From positions 11,957,398-12,021,397 of the forward strand of contig NC_052618.1 in assembly GCF_016545825.1 (NCBI RefSeq): a stretch of DNA of 64,000 nucleotides, given 5' to 3'. This DNA is from Eucalyptus grandis (taxonomy: Eukaryota; Streptophyta; Magnoliopsida; Myrtales; Myrtaceae). A program made the position numbers and the translations under genes. Below are positions 49,371 to 61,835 of this stretch, piece by piece. The notes beneath the pieces are model-generated. The model was not told the origin of the DNA, ran no database searches, and worked only from the letters and a program-made list of their open reading frames with translations. Numbering within the stretch: the stretch's first letter is position 1; each line of letters starts with the position of its first letter.

Positions 49371-51044
49371 GGTGATGTCTGCAAATTTATATAACGACTC
49401 ATAGGAATCTAACATATTCTAAATTTCAAATTTGTTGATGCACACCTTCCTTAAGGAATGCATAGTACAAAAGCCATAAAGCAATTCCACGTGTCTCTCT
49501 TTGTCCCACATCACCCAATCAAATTGCCTTCTCATGCCACTCTTGTTTGATTCCCCTTCGATAAGGATCATGTCATGCGACACGAATGTTAATTAATTTT
49601 CTCATTCCCAAGATGTTTAATGTTCATTTTTGGTTTGTCTAGTTCTAATTGGTCTTAGGTGATTGCTTTTAAAAAAATAAATTCTTTTTAGTTCCATCAC
49701 ACCAAAAAGATTTGACAACCCTAGAATTATTTTTTCATTTTTTGTGTGCGGTCATCATGACTAATTAGAGGATAATTTGAAGTTAATTAAAGGAAGTAAA
49801 TTCAATTACTATTCAATGGTCCTATACGTGGAGAGAATTTGGTTAGTGTGGGAGGCAAAGTTAGCTTGTCGTGCACTTTGATGCGATGCGCATAAGTCAC
49901 TTTCTTACATGGGAACATCGTCGAATTCCCACCTTCTTTCTATGGTCTTTTTCTGTACTTTTGCTTTTGAAAAGTATGATATTGAATTAGAATCTCTTCA
50001 CCCATCACGTTTGGGCACGTAACCAGTCAAATCAAGTCAGGAAATGTGGTGTGTGTCTAATAATTAATTAAAATTCAGTATTATGACTTTATCAAATTGG
50101 GTCTTTGTTTATAATTCCTTAATTAACTAAAATCAAGTAAGGGCACGTTATGTGTGTCTAATAATTAACAAAAGGTTGGAGGGATGAAAAACATATTGAT
50201 GTTCCCACGACTTTTTCCGTGGGAACTGTCTCAATTAGGCGTTGTCAAAGGGAGGAGGACAAGAAAGATGGTTTGCTTGACTTGAACCATCACGCTTTTT
50301 CAATTAAATATCATATGCCAATTACAACTTGTTTACTTTTAGACTAGCTATTTACCCTTGGGATTAAATACATACCTAGTTTTTTATAATTTCGATAATT
50401 TTTAAATAACAATACGACTATATTAAAATGTTAAAGATTACAATATAATAGCGTGGGCTTTGTTACTATCAATTTATAATTCATCTATAAGTACTCTAGA
50501 AGCAAAGTTCAATTTGCATATCAATATAACAAGCTAAACGTGGGTGCAACATTAATCTAAGAGGTAATATTTTGAAATAAATTCTTCTTCATCATAGTAG
50601 AAATTTCGCTCTCTTCTATGTATAAGCACTATTTTCAATTTAAATATTAACAAACAATATTCCAAAATGTATAAGTTATATATAAAGAAAGATATGTATA
50701 ATAATTGACAAATGAAGGTAAAGTTAATTTTAAATTGTGAAATAGACCTACTTACATGTACCTTTAATATTGTTCCGCTTTTGAATACTGGAAAGTCAAA
50801 ATTTTATATGTATATAAATCCCTACTAGCCGGTCCGGAAATTCAGGGATTGTAAAAGACACAATTGACAATGGAAATAAAGTAGGCCCCCATGGTGTTTT
50901 CAGCTTTCATTGACCGACCTTATCACCAATTGTTAACTTGCATGTCACGGCCTTGTAATTTTCTCATTTTGAGAGGAGGATGAAAATTTCTGCCATGACT
51001 AATTTTGCATTTGATGATATCATCATGTCTTAGTATGGTCGAAC
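49371..51044 (+). promoter_or_regulatory. Upstream region of the LRR receptor kinase (block D)
   Basis: This is the only copy of the repeated block that leads into a coding region. It has a partial internal duplication (aatcaagtaagg near 50110-50150) and a TATA-like tatataaat at 50811-50819, about 320 bp before the preferred start codon. The promoter assignment is inferred from position. W-box or other elements were not tested systematically. Confidence 0.5.
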
Positions 51045-54000
51045 ATGTTGCCTGCTAGTATATATTCACGAATTGTTTCAAAACAACGTCAAGAGAGAAC
51101 CAAAAAGACTCGAGTCGAGAGCGTTTTGCTACAAATCCTCATGGACCTTGCCTATAGATATCAGCTTTTGCCCATGTCATTCTCATGCCTAACTACAATC
51201 GTTCTTCTATTAGGGAGTGTCCTAGCTTTAGTAAAAGATGGCCGGGACGAGGTTGATCGATTGGCTTTATTAGAATTCAAGGCTCGAATAGCTGATCCTA
51301 GTGGGGTTTTGAGCTCATGGAATGATTCTAGCCACTTTTGCGATTGGGATGGTGTCACTTGCGGTCGCAAACACCGAAGAGTCACCATACTAGACCTTAG
51401 CTCGAAGAACTTATTCGGGGTCGTGCCGCCCCATATCGGTAATCTGAGCTTTCTGAGGGGCGTCCATTTGGAGAACAACAGTTTTCATGCCAAAATTCCC
51501 TCACATTTTGGCCGCTTGCTTCGGTTGCAGGAGTTGACCCTTAATAACAACTCATTCAGCGGTCAAATCCCTTCGAATCTCTCCTATTGCTCTAATATGC
51601 TCGTTCTTAACTTAGGATTCAACATGCTCAAAGGAAATTTGCCAACAGAACTGGGCTCATTGTCCAAGCTCCAAAGACTTATACTTCAAGTCAACAGCTT
51701 GATAGGAAACATCCCGCCGTCTATTGGAAACTTATCATCTCTTCAAAAGTTCGTAATAACGCGGAATAACTTCAGCGGTACGATCCCAGAGACTTTTGGC
51801 CAGCTGAGAAATCTACAAAGGCTCAGTCTCACTGCAAATAAATTTGCTGGTACAATTCCTATCTCAATCTTCAATATATCCGCTCTGGCATGGCTTGGTG
51901 TAGGTGAAAACCAATTAGAAGGGGGTTTACCTAGTGACTTAGGCTTCACTCTTCCAAATATCAAGTTTATCAGTACGTGGCACAACCACCTCACTGGACC
52001 CATTCCCGAGTCAATATCCAACGCCTCTAACCTTGAGGTAATCCAAATCGTCGAGAACAATTTTTCTGGGAAAGTTCCTTCTTTTTCAAAGATAAGAGGA
52101 CTCAATTGGTTTAGTATTCTCGACAACAACTTAGGAGGTGAGCAGTCTATTGATTTGGACTTCCTTTGCTCTTTAACCAATTCCACAAAATTGAAACGTT
52201 TGGGCATAGGGGAAAATGCTTTTCGAGGACTAATACCCGACTGTATTAGTAACCTCTCGACCACCCTTTTTAAATTTGGGTTAGAATTCAACCATATTTC
52301 TGGAACCTTACCTTCTGGGATCGGAAATCTCATTAATTTGGAAGGTTTGGAAATGCAGGGAAATAACATCTCGGGAAACATTCCTTCTGAGATTGGAAAA
52401 CTAAACAAATTGGGGTATTTGGACCTTAGCCTAAATAAATTCTCGGGGCAAATACCGGAATCATTTGGGAATTTAAGGATGTTAATCCAATTGGCCTTGC
52501 ATAGCAATAATTTCTGGGGTTTGATACCATCGTCTCTAAAAAATTGCCAAAATCTACTTCTCTTGGACCTTTCAAACAACAACCTCAGCGGTCATGTACC
52601 CTCGGAAATTATGGGCATCTCATCTTTGTCGATTTACCTTGACTTGTCTCGAAATAATCTTACTGGCCCCATTCCAGAAGAAGTTGGAAAATTGCAACAT
52701 CTTGGCGAACTACGTCTTGGCGGGAACAGATTATCTCAACAGATTCCAAGCAGTATAGGCAGTTGTATAAGCATGGAACGCCTATATGTACAGGATAACT
52801 TCTTTGAAGGGCCCCTACCATCCATTATGAGTTCCATGAGAGGCCTTCAGGTTTTGAATGTTTCCAACAACCAATTGTCCGGCCAAATCCCGAAATTTCT
52901 AGAGTCGCTAAATCTGACGAATTTGAGCCTATCTTACAACGATTTCGAGGGTGCATTGCCTACGGGAGGAGTTTTCAAAAGTGCCATTTCAACTTCGGTC
53001 GTTGGAAACAAGAAGCTTTGCGGGGGTCTCCCAGATTTTCAACTACTGAAATGCCACTACAAAGAGTCAAAACGGATGAGAATAAGTGGAATTGCAAAAA
53101 TTCTTATATCCACCGTCTTTGCTCTTGTTGGAGTAGCTTGCATACTGTCTTTGTTATACTTCTTTTGGTTTAGACACGATAAGAATGCATCAGCTTCAAG
53201 CTCTTCTGAAAATGGGCTTTTGCATGTTTCTTATCACAATCTACTAAAAGCGACGGGTGGATTCTCCTCCACCAATCTGCTTGGCGTGGGCAGTTTTGGG
53301 TCTGTGTACAAAGGGCTGCTTGATCAAACTCAGTTGGTTGTGGCCATCAAGATTCTCGACCTTACATGTGATGGAGCTTCCAAGAGCTTCATAGCCGAGT
53401 GCGAGGTCTTGAGAAGAATCCGACACCGTAATCTTGTGAAGGTACTCACGGCATGTTCTGGGTTTGATTTTAATGGAAATGATTTCAAGGCACTTGTCTA
53501 CGAATTCATGTCAAACGGAAGCTTGGATGAGTGGCTGCACCCAACTGCATCACAATATACGGAGAGAAACAAGTTGAGTCTACTTGAGAGAGTGAATATT
53601 GCAATCGATGTTGCTTGTGCACTAGATTATCTCCATCATCACTATGAAATGCCAATAGTTCATTGTGATCTAAAGCCAAGTAATGTCCTTCTTGACGATG
53701 AAATGAATGGACATGTAGGCGATTTTGGGCTTGCCGGAGTTCCTTCCGAAGCAACACATAAGTTGCTAGCAGATCAATCGAGCTCTGTCGGAGTAAAGGG
53801 ATCTTTTGGCTATGTAGCTCTAGGTAATGAAGCATACCTTGGGTCATTCAGTTTGTTTCGTTGAACACATAATTGTAGATAGATCCTTAAAGAAAAAGGT
53901 ATAGACATAAAACGTCACCGAGAATATATTTCAAACTTAATCATTCACCTTGCATCAATACATTGTTGATTGTTGTAGAGTATGGCATGGGAAGTGCGGT

Positions 54001-54208
54001 ATCTATAGAAGGAGATGTCTATAGCTTCGGAGTCCTCGTTTTGGAGATGTTCACAGGCAAGAGGCCAATTGATGACATGTTTGCAAATGGGTTGGACCTT
54101 CATCGCTTCACGAAGGCAGCTTTGGCAGACCGAGTTGAGAAGGCAATTGATCCTATTTTGCTTCAAGAAATCGAGGAGTTGGAGAAGAGACGAACGATCG
54201 CTCCATAG
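51045..54208 (+). CDS. LRR receptor-like kinase, EFR/FLS2 (subfamily XII) type, C-terminally truncated
   Basis: Exons 51045-53823 and 53979-54208 (GT-AG, phase 1, the usual intron of this subfamily). The first ATG adds a basic leader; ATGs at 51141 or 51174 are likelier because a hydrophobic signal peptide follows (about residues 45-63). Then LRRNT (DRLALLEFK to CDWDGVTC), about 20 extracellular LRRs (114-655), TM (about 683-709) and kinase: P-loop GVGSFGSV at 747, Lys769 in VAIK, HCD 873-875 (non-RD, typical of pattern receptors), DFG at 893. APE reads ALE. A TAG at 54206 ends the protein in the C-lobe, while the same frame stays kinase-like (GITCSFESSKERMD) to 54376. Known relatives sense microbial peptides at the plasma membrane. 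The function and activity of this copy are uncertain. Confidence 0.93.
53824..53978 (+). other. Intron of the receptor kinase
   Basis: 155 bp, donor ctag|gtaatg and acceptor tgttgtag|agtatgg. Splicing creates a Glu codon across the junction (ALE followed by YGMGS), restoring the normal activation-loop order. Without splicing the frame would end after GSFSLFR. Confidence 0.88.
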
Positions 54209-54376
54209 GGCAAGAACAAGAGCTGGTGTAGTATCAAGGATTGTTTGGTTTTGATGATCGAAGTAGGAATCACTTGCTCTTTTGAGTCTTCGAAGGAGCG
54301 AATGGACATCTATGATGCATTGACTAAACTCCAAGGAATGAGGAAGAAACTTCTTGAGTTCATTGTCACTGTCTAG
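54209..54376 (+). other. Open frame beyond the receptor-kinase stop
   Basis: Starting straight after the TAG, 55 further codons run in the same frame to a TAG at 54374-54376. They include EVGITCSFESSKERMD and LTKLQGMRKKLL, the conserved end of subfamily-XII kinases (the Arg before Met belongs to kinase subdomain XI). This shows that the upstream stop is a nonsense change, not the ancestral end. Confidence 0.85.
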
Positions 54377-55223
54377 TTGATGTCAAATTTGAACTTCATA
54401 TGGAGTCATGTGGTCTTCATGGTCCTTGTCTTTTGGTTTTTCTTCCTTTGTAATTCAATCATTCTCTAGATGTTACGTCTTGTCTTTCAAATTTAAAGAA
54501 TAATATATTACTGAAGCACTCCGACAATCTATTTCCAGCCTACACTCCAAAAGCCATGAACCGAGATGTTCAATCAAATTCTACTTACAATAGGCAACTA
54601 AAAGAAATGGAATGAATCTAGCATCAATCGAAAGTGAATTGACAAGCGTCAAATTCCAAGACCTCAAATTCGCCTTAGAAGTTGCTAAGAAACCCTACTG
54701 GAAGAGGAAGGGGAGAAGTGGTGTGGTGAAAAGAGGAGAAACGGCCTGGTGGCGTGTTGCCGCGGTGGGTCCGAAAGTTTTCAGCTCAATCTTCAAAGAC
54801 TCAGGAAAAATGGCCTCGAAAGATTGCATAACGCTCCTTTTTTTTTTTGGTTGATGCATAACGCTCCTTCAGCGGGTTTAAAATCAACTAAAAACGAATT
54901 ACGGTGGCAAGGAAAACAATTTTGCTTCAGCAGTAGGCAAAGGAAGAAGCAAACGGTAGAAAAAGCAAAGGAGGAAGCAAACGGTAAAAATCTAATTCAT
55001 GCATTTTTTTTTTTTAATCAATTGCAAATTTTGGACAAGAATGTCAGTCTGTCAGAAGAAGTCGGCTAATAAAGATTTGATTGGCCGGCAAACTCAGCCC
55101 CTTAATTGAGATTATCTTAATCACTTATTTGAAGGGAAAAAATCACTTCTAGCCATTTAATCATAAGCATGGAATAAATGCGATTTTTTTATTGAAAGAA
55201 ATGTTTTTTAAACGGGTCCTCCC
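54377..55223. other. Intergenic DNA after the receptor kinase
   Basis: The 3' flank has AT-rich polyadenylation-like stretches (aataatatatta at 54510). 54610-54850 is GC-richer with an 80-codon frame of no recognisable family. A 13-bp repeat (gcataacgctcct) flanks a poly(T) run at 54827-54870. No gene is recognised. Confidence 0.45.
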
Positions 55224-55938
55224 TCGATCCCCTCGTCTTCCGCCTCCATGGCTACGTCGCCCGGTCACTGCTTCGCCAATGCCTCCCGTCTCGGCTCATC
55301 ACCGACGGGCTCCGCTGCATCTACGCCGACCGCATCCACAGCCCGAGCCTCGCTCCGGCCCCGTCTCTGTCGCCCCCGGCTCCCGTGAGGTTCCGCTTAC
55401 GTAAATGTACGAACTAAAGCTTCGATTTTTTTTTTTTTTTTGGTGGTGTGCGGCCACCTGAGTGTCTCTGTTTCGTCTCTGCAGGGAATGACTCGTGGGG
55501 GATGTGCAGCGAGTGTGAAGAGAATTTGGGAAAATCAAGTGAGTTTGCCATTGCTTTCGTTTTGCTATTATAATCTCTAAGGTAACTGGGATCGTCCATT
55601 TTTCATAATAACTTAGTGTGACGGAACAGTCATCCCCTGGGTTACGCTTTTTGTCCTCTTGTATATGTGAAGAGAAATAAGTTTTTAAATGATCTCTTAT
55701 GTGGGGTGAAAAAATGGCTGGAGAAATGGCTTTCATCATTTTCTTTGGTAAGATTTGAACTGTGTGTTTTTTTCTTTTTTCTGCTCTAACATGGAACAGC
55801 CAGTGTCAATTGTTACACCCGAGACAGCAGTTATATGGCCTCTATTTGAAGCCGAGGCTGTACATAACTGGCAAAAAGAGTTGAGAGAAACAGTTGCAAA
55901 ACACTTGACAAATTGTGGCTTTGAGTCTAACCCTCGAG
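55224..55938 (+). pseudogene. PAA1/HMA6-type copper ATPase fragment, copy 4
   Basis: Exon 1 remains only from 55224 to about 55400: both its start and its 3' end are deleted, so cgcttac joins directly to intron sequence (gtaaatgtacg). Exon 2 (55485-55538) reads GMTRGGCAASVKRIWENQ; the first Cys of the metal-binding CxxC is Arg. Exon 3 (55800-55938) reads PVSIVTPETAVIWPLFEAEA to HLTNCGFESNPR and, uniquely here, keeps the CGA codon (55935-55937) that is a stop in copies 1, 3 and 5. GT-AG sites are intact. It is closest to copy 2. Confidence 0.86.
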
Positions 55939-57593
55939 GTAAGCAATTTTATTCACTATATGCTTGTTGCAGTAGAATGAGGTTTGGCTGTCATTTGGGA
56001 ATATCAATGCTGCATATAACGTGCCTTTTATCACAGATTTTATGTGTCGGTTACTCCATCTACTAGGTTGAAGTATAAGCTTTTATATCTCTTTGGCTTG
56101 TCACAGATACATATCAAGAGTTGGGTTTTACTCGCTTACGATGCACTTCCTTTTTAGAAGGGAAAAAAGGCCAAAGGTTATGTAACAAGGAAAGCTGTTG
56201 GGCACGACTGTAAAAGGTTTTCTTTTGAAATATTGAACTGGCCACTTTAGGAATCTTTCTTTAGTATGGAGAATCTCAGTCACGATTATAATTAAATAGT
56301 TAGAGTTGTCGCCAGTACAGAAATGTTGCCAGCCCTTGAGTTGCTACATCAGTCCAACATGGTGCTTGCAATAACTACACCTTTTTTTTTATGTCATCGT
56401 CATTGGTTAGCCTTGGCTTCATGAATCTTTGTTGCTCATTGAGAGTAGTCCAGAAACTCTTACTTCAACCGAGCTCAACGTGGAGTTGAAATCTCTGCTG
56501 CTCATTGAGATTTTGGGGTTTAAGAAACCACACAGCATGCAAATACCGTACTTATTTTAGTGTTGAAATTTGGCAGTCACAATGCATGACAGCAGAGGAC
56601 AACCAAATAAAACTTCATAGTTCTAACTAAACTTATGCGGCATATTGACTTGCAGTTTGAAACCCTGAGAACCTAGCTAGGGAAAAAGGGGCAAACTATG
56701 AAGGATAAAACATGTTGCTTTTGCTATCTTTTCTTGTGGAAAAACCATATTCATGGCAATGGAGACTGAATTGTGGTCCCTGATTTGACTGAACAATTTA
56801 ATTTGATAAGTAGTTTTAGACTCTAAGAATCCTCATTTCTTATTCTTTCTGAATGCTTAGGTTGAGATCGTTGGTTGGATTCAAATGAAAAATCTCTTAT
56901 TGTACTTTTAGGGGCTAGTCGTATTGCTTTTAGAATGGATCAGAGTCGATATTGGCTGAACTTGCCAAGTTTTGGATTGTTGCTCTTATCTACAAAATGC
57001 TTTTGTGTCATCAATTAAAAAATTGTAGACTCTTTTAATAGAACAGTTGACAGAACACATCTGGTGAAAAGAAGGGGTTATTGTGTATGCTTAGGATCAA
57101 TTAACTCTACAAACCTAAGGTCCTCATTTTTGGGAACATGAGATGCATCTTTGCGAAATTTGATTTGGTATAGTTTCTATCCTTGATATGATTATGTGGT
57201 GATGAAGTAAGCATATTAATATTACATAGCGTAATTGCAAAAACTATCCTCAATTTTGCTTTTCATATCAAATACCCTCCTCACATTTCAAAATCTATAT
57301 CGTGCGTCTCCCAACCTAAATTAACTTATTTGCCCTTATGCACGCATGAGATCTACACCTAGAAAGTGGAATGCAACATTGAGGATGGGGTAATTCAAGA
57401 AATATGTGTGGGTGCGAGATGCAACCTGAAATCCACAACCAAAAAAAAAAAAAAAAAAAAATGGAGAGTGATGATTGGATGTCTGAAATATGAGAATAGC
57501 GCATTTGATATGAGTAGCAAAGTGTAGGATGATATCTGTAATTTTCCATGTCATATAATACAAGCTAACTCCAGGATGAATATTTCTAAAGCA
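55939..57593 (+). other. Intron-derived DNA between PAA1 and RZ-1 fragments, copy 4
   Basis: No gene. It starts with the donor of PAA1 exon 3 and continues about 1.65 kb, much longer than in copies 1 and 3 (about 0.2 kb). Part of it (from 56837) survives in copy 2. A run of about 21 A lies at 57440-57460. Confidence 0.65.
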
Positions 57594-57995
57594 GGTGGTG
57601 GTTGACAAGTTCTCTGCCTCGAGGTTCAGGTAGTGACCAACATGGTGATTGCAGTCGTGACTGTGGTCGTGATCGTGGCCCTGATCAGGCCTGTGGTGGT
57701 GGATGTGGAGGTGGAGATGGAGAGTGCTTGCGGAAAGCCTGGGCATTCTACAAGTGAGTGTCCTAGTGAAGAGGGCAGAGGAGGTAGTTATGCGGGGAGC
57801 AATGACAGGTATGGAGGTGGCGGTGGTGGACACTATGGTCCTGATCGAAATGGTGGTTGACCTGGCGGGTGCAATAGAGATAGTGGTACTCAAGGAGGAT
57901 CATGAAATGACTGCTATAATCAGGACCGTTCTGGTCCCTATGAATGTCGTCGTACAGGAAACTTCTGTTCAGGGTAGAAAGAATTCTCCTGATAG
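57594..57995 (+). pseudogene. RZ-1-type RNA-binding protein fragment, copy 4
   Basis: The acceptor gcag precedes VVDKFSA, and then the whole RRM part is deleted, joining to the basic/acidic region. In one frame the CCHC remnant CGKPGHSTSECPSEEGRGG is followed by DRYGGGGGGHYGPDRNGG, the best surviving knuckle and Gly-rich tail in the window. The first Cys pair (CFKC in the family) is lost. It ends at ataggtatgc like its paralogs. Confidence 0.85.
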
Positions 57996-59670
57996 GTATG
58001 CACACAGGTTTTTCCTTTTATAGTGAAGTAGTTGATCCTGTGCTGATTGAAAAGTGCTTGTAACAGAGCAATTGAAGATACTGCTGTTACTTGCTGGAGG
58101 TGTCAAAGTCTCTTCTGTTGCATCTCTTCTTCATGGTTCTCCAAGTGGACAAATCTGCTTGATCAAACTGTTGATGTGCGATCTTTGGCTAAAAGATTCA
58201 ACTGTTTAATGTCTGTGAATGCTCATTTTGATGTTGTGGATCCAATGACATTGCTTGCTTTACTTAAACAATCAAATTTGGCCTTACTATTTCAATGCTA
58301 TGATGAGTACTGGATTCTCTTTTGCTTACATGCTTTAGCAATTGCAGATGCATCTGAGATCAATCTTGGTTGACTTCTTCCTTGGCATTTGTGACTATGG
58401 AGTGTGGACAGCTTTTTGGTGTCTAGATGGCTCTTTTGAGGATAGGACGAGATTCACCTAAGGAAGTAATGCGTTTTCTCTTCACAAAAGAGAAGTTGCC
58501 TTAGAAATGAATGCCTGTTTTGGCTACGATTTTTCAAATGTTTAACTTTTTGAAAAGGAGTTAAGCGGGTAGACTCTATGTTTTCTTCTACACATTTAGT
58601 ATGTGAGCTTTCTGTCTATAGTTTGCACTATATTAACTCTGCTAAGCTTTTGGCAGGATTCTATGCTGTTTGTGGTGTTTTGATGCGCAGTTCCGTTACT
58701 CTTATATCATGATACGTGGGTTTAGTCTTAAAAACTCTGAAAAGTCCTTTTGGTCTCAAGAAGCTGTTCTGTGCAATTAACTCGGTAAATTTCGTCTCAC
58801 CTTCCACACATTGTACTGATGGAGGAGTTCCTTTCCCAGTAAAATGTAGAGATCTTTTGGAAGCTTTAGTGAGCATGGCAATTTGATTTTCACGATCTTC
58901 TTCCTAGCTATCTGGTGTCTCTTATCGCCATCTTCAGTGGAGGATTGCTGGTCTCTGTCTCACCCGTGTACATGATGCTGCTATTGTCTTAGGTTTCCTG
59001 GATAAATTTCTCTTTCAGGTGTAATGCGGCTCTTCCTATGAATCAGCTATGTTGCTAATAGACACGCGGTTCTTTTCGCTTCTGCATTAATGATCTTCGC
59101 CATGCTCTTGCAGCCAGTCATTTGCGATTGATAATGTATCTTCCCTGAATTCTTTCAGAAGTTGTGCTAGCTCCATTTGAAATTGATATTGGCTTTGTGA
59201 CTCCTAGATGTGGTATATTCTCGCCACAAGCAAAAAAAGCGGATATGATCATTTCCTTTTCAGCTCTCTCTCTGTAATTACTTGGTTAAGGTTATTGGGC
59301 ATTCTTAACTATGGCTTTGTAAGTGAATATTTTCTTTTCCCGTTATGCTTGTCAACAAATTTGGAGATCAAATTGGCAATACGTGCTCAGCAGGAAAGAG
59401 TTATCTATGCCTGTCAACATTGTATCGATTTTCTGTTAATCTTTGCGGCTTTCTTTATATACTTATTTCTTTAATGTCAGAGCTAGTCACATACTTAAGT
59501 TGATCCCTATCTTAAATAGATTTTTCATAACTCCAAAATCATTTCAAAATCCAAAAGAAAAGAAAGGAAGCTGAAACAGGAAACCAAAAGGACCACAATC
59601 AAACAATACAATGATCTTAATCATCAATATACAAAGTACACTGGGAGGAGGCCGGGGGTTTTGCATCCAG
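57996..59670 (+). repeat. Conserved downstream segment of the module, copy 4
   Basis: Very similar to 13465-15152, including small details. It is missing a stretch near 59410 (ttatctatgcctgtcaacattg) relative to copy 2. No gene is recognised. Confidence 0.74.
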
Positions 59671-59751
59671 AGCATTGAATTGGATGGTGAAGCTCTTGTT
59701 GAAGGTTTGAGAAAAGACCACGCTGTGTGGATGGCTGAAATGCTTGTGTGA
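59671..59751 (+). other. Exon-like fragment of an unidentified protein, second copy
   Basis: Same frame, length and stop as 15153-15233, with one visible amino-acid change (Thr to Arg in the GLTKDH segment). The acceptor-like ttgcatccag is retained. The family is not recognised. Confidence 0.35.
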
Positions 59752-59938
59752 CTTCATCTCTGTATTAGGCTGCGGGCGTGCTTATGTGTGTGAAACAGCG
59801 AAGGGAGGGAGGAAGGTTGGCTTTTGTTTTAACTAGGAACTGCTCATGTATGTAGGAAATAGCGAAGGTTCAAGAATTAATGTTTAAAATATCGAATATC
59901 CTTTGGATGATTTGATGAATAAAGTCAAACATAATATA

Positions 59939-60302
59939 CGGAACTGTGTGAAATCTTTTTCTTTTTTTTTTTACTTGGATTCAACATGAATCCCATTATC
60001 TCTTAATATGCGATTGGCATAATATATTGTATTAACTCTATATAACAACTTTTTTAAGCAATGTAATCATTTTTCTTCTTTTGTGCTTTAAGGGGAAGTA
60101 CATTGAACATGGCTCTATATGGAACTCTGTGAAATCTTTTTTTTTTTTTTTTTTTTTGTCACTTGGATTCAACATGAATCCCATTGTCTCTCGCGATTGG
60201 CATAATATATTGTATTAACTCTATATAACAACTTTTTTAAGCAATGTAATCATTTTTCTTCTTTTGTGCTGTAAGGGGAAGTACATTGAACATGGTTATA
60301 TG
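59939..60302. repeat. 182-bp tandem duplication
   Basis: Unit 1 (59939-60120) and unit 2 (60121-60302) share ggaact(g/c)tgtgaaatc, a poly(T) run, cttggattcaacatgaatcc and gaagtacattgaacatgg. Copy 2 at 15420-15600 has a single unit, so the duplication occurred after the segmental duplication. Confidence 0.88.
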
Positions 60303-60615
60303 CGAAAGAAGAAAGACTGATGCAGCTCATTGAATACATCTTCCTACATAAATGAAGTGGTCTTGGATATCATGCAGATCTCCCCGTCTCTCTCTCTCTC
60401 TTCTTTCGAGTTCATGCTTATGCATGTTATTGGCAAAGTAGTGTGATCTCGATCTGGCCCGTGATTCAAACTTGTTTCACGATATGTCCTTATTTTAAGG
60501 GTAAGTCCACTTGTCTCATATTCCCCTTTACTTCATCAAATGATAAAACTATACTTTTATTCCCTAAGTTTGAGCATTCTTTTCCGTTCAAATCCTCTAA
60601 ACTTTGAGTCTTGTC

Positions 60616-61835
60616 TACAGCTTCAATATATGATTTCATTGTTTGCTCCCAATAGCCACAGTTGCTTCCATCAAAGTAAGGCAGCTTGTTCGGAGCTTAA
60701 GTATCATTGGTAAAGAAGCCGCCATGATTAGCCATGATAAAGGATCTTTGTATTTAGAAGAAATACACTTCAGATAAAGAGTAATAAAGCTCTGATACCA
60801 ATTGTTGAGATTAACAAAACAACCTAGAGGGAGTGAATATGTTGTTTTCAAACTTTGATGATCTTTTGTGGAAATTAGCTAATAGCTAAGTAAAGATCAC
60901 CATGAGCTGATATTTAACCAAACTCACACTAACCGTATGCCAATATGAATGAGAAGATGAAAAATAGCGGGACACAAAGAGTTATAGTGGTTTGGCTTTA
61001 TTCTCAAACCTATGTCCACTCTTTAAATTGATAGCCTCAAAATGGGTTGGATTCCACTAACAATATGCTTGAAAAGTTATAACCGGCTATCATCGATCTT
61101 TTATGTGATAGATCACACTATCTGGACCCAGTTACTACTCTTACACTTGTACATTTAATCCGTAGGACAATTGTTAAATAGCACGACAAGCAAGTTAGTA
61201 AAACATAGAGATTTAATATGAGAATAATAGTATGTAAGCTACTTGATCTTTTATGTGCCGCACTCTCTTGGTTCCTTAAATCCTTCTCTCTTATAATCTT
61301 TCTCAAACTATTCGTTGAGGTTGATTTAGAGAGATAGGTGATCGTTGAAGAGTTTCCATTGAACTGCTGTCTAGAAAGATACTGCTGATACAATTTCTTT
61401 TTTAGGACTCCTGCAAACTGACCAAAAATGACAACTACTATTGTCTTCTTACTACAGTTTTTAACTAACTTATTAGACACTCTAGCTACTCTACTACATG
61501 CTTTATTTTGATTATGCTGCTTTAAGAATCCAAATCTTACAATAGCTCTTTAGCTAATCCAACGAACATCAACTAATGTAGTTGGTTATCACATCACCAT
61601 CAACGTGATCTTTACTGCTCTAATATAAACATCATTAGTACCTTATATTTTTGGTTGACTAGTGTTGTTTGTAATAATAGGAGAATCGGAAACTTTTTCC
61701 AATTGGTCACACCATGGATGTTGCATGGTCCTTTGGTCCAAACATTTGCAAACAACATAGTACGTAATATATTAGGGATAGTTTGAGCATAATCAAAATC
61801 TCTTGAAGATATTTTGTCCAATAAGGACTACTTTT
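60616..61835 (-). mobile_element. Ty1/copia remnant, second copy
   Basis: Counterpart of 15914-17133. The minus-strand gag start (ANHGGFFTNDT, stop, then KLPYFDGSNCGYWEQ) is more damaged. The tRNA-Met primer site complement gctctgatacca (60789-60800) is perfect and lies 2 bp from the LTR edge (60803). The far LTR end is undefined. It is interrupted by neither the solo LTR nor the large element. Confidence 0.68.

Noticed and set aside
51743..52582. 279-codon minus-strand frame opposite the receptor kinase
   Set aside because: It is the shadow of the LRR repeats on the other strand; the plus-strand product is clearly recognisable.
54827..54870. 13-bp repeats around a poly(T) as a minimal retroposon
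   Set aside because: The insert is only about 16 bases and could be simple slippage; there is no body to identify.
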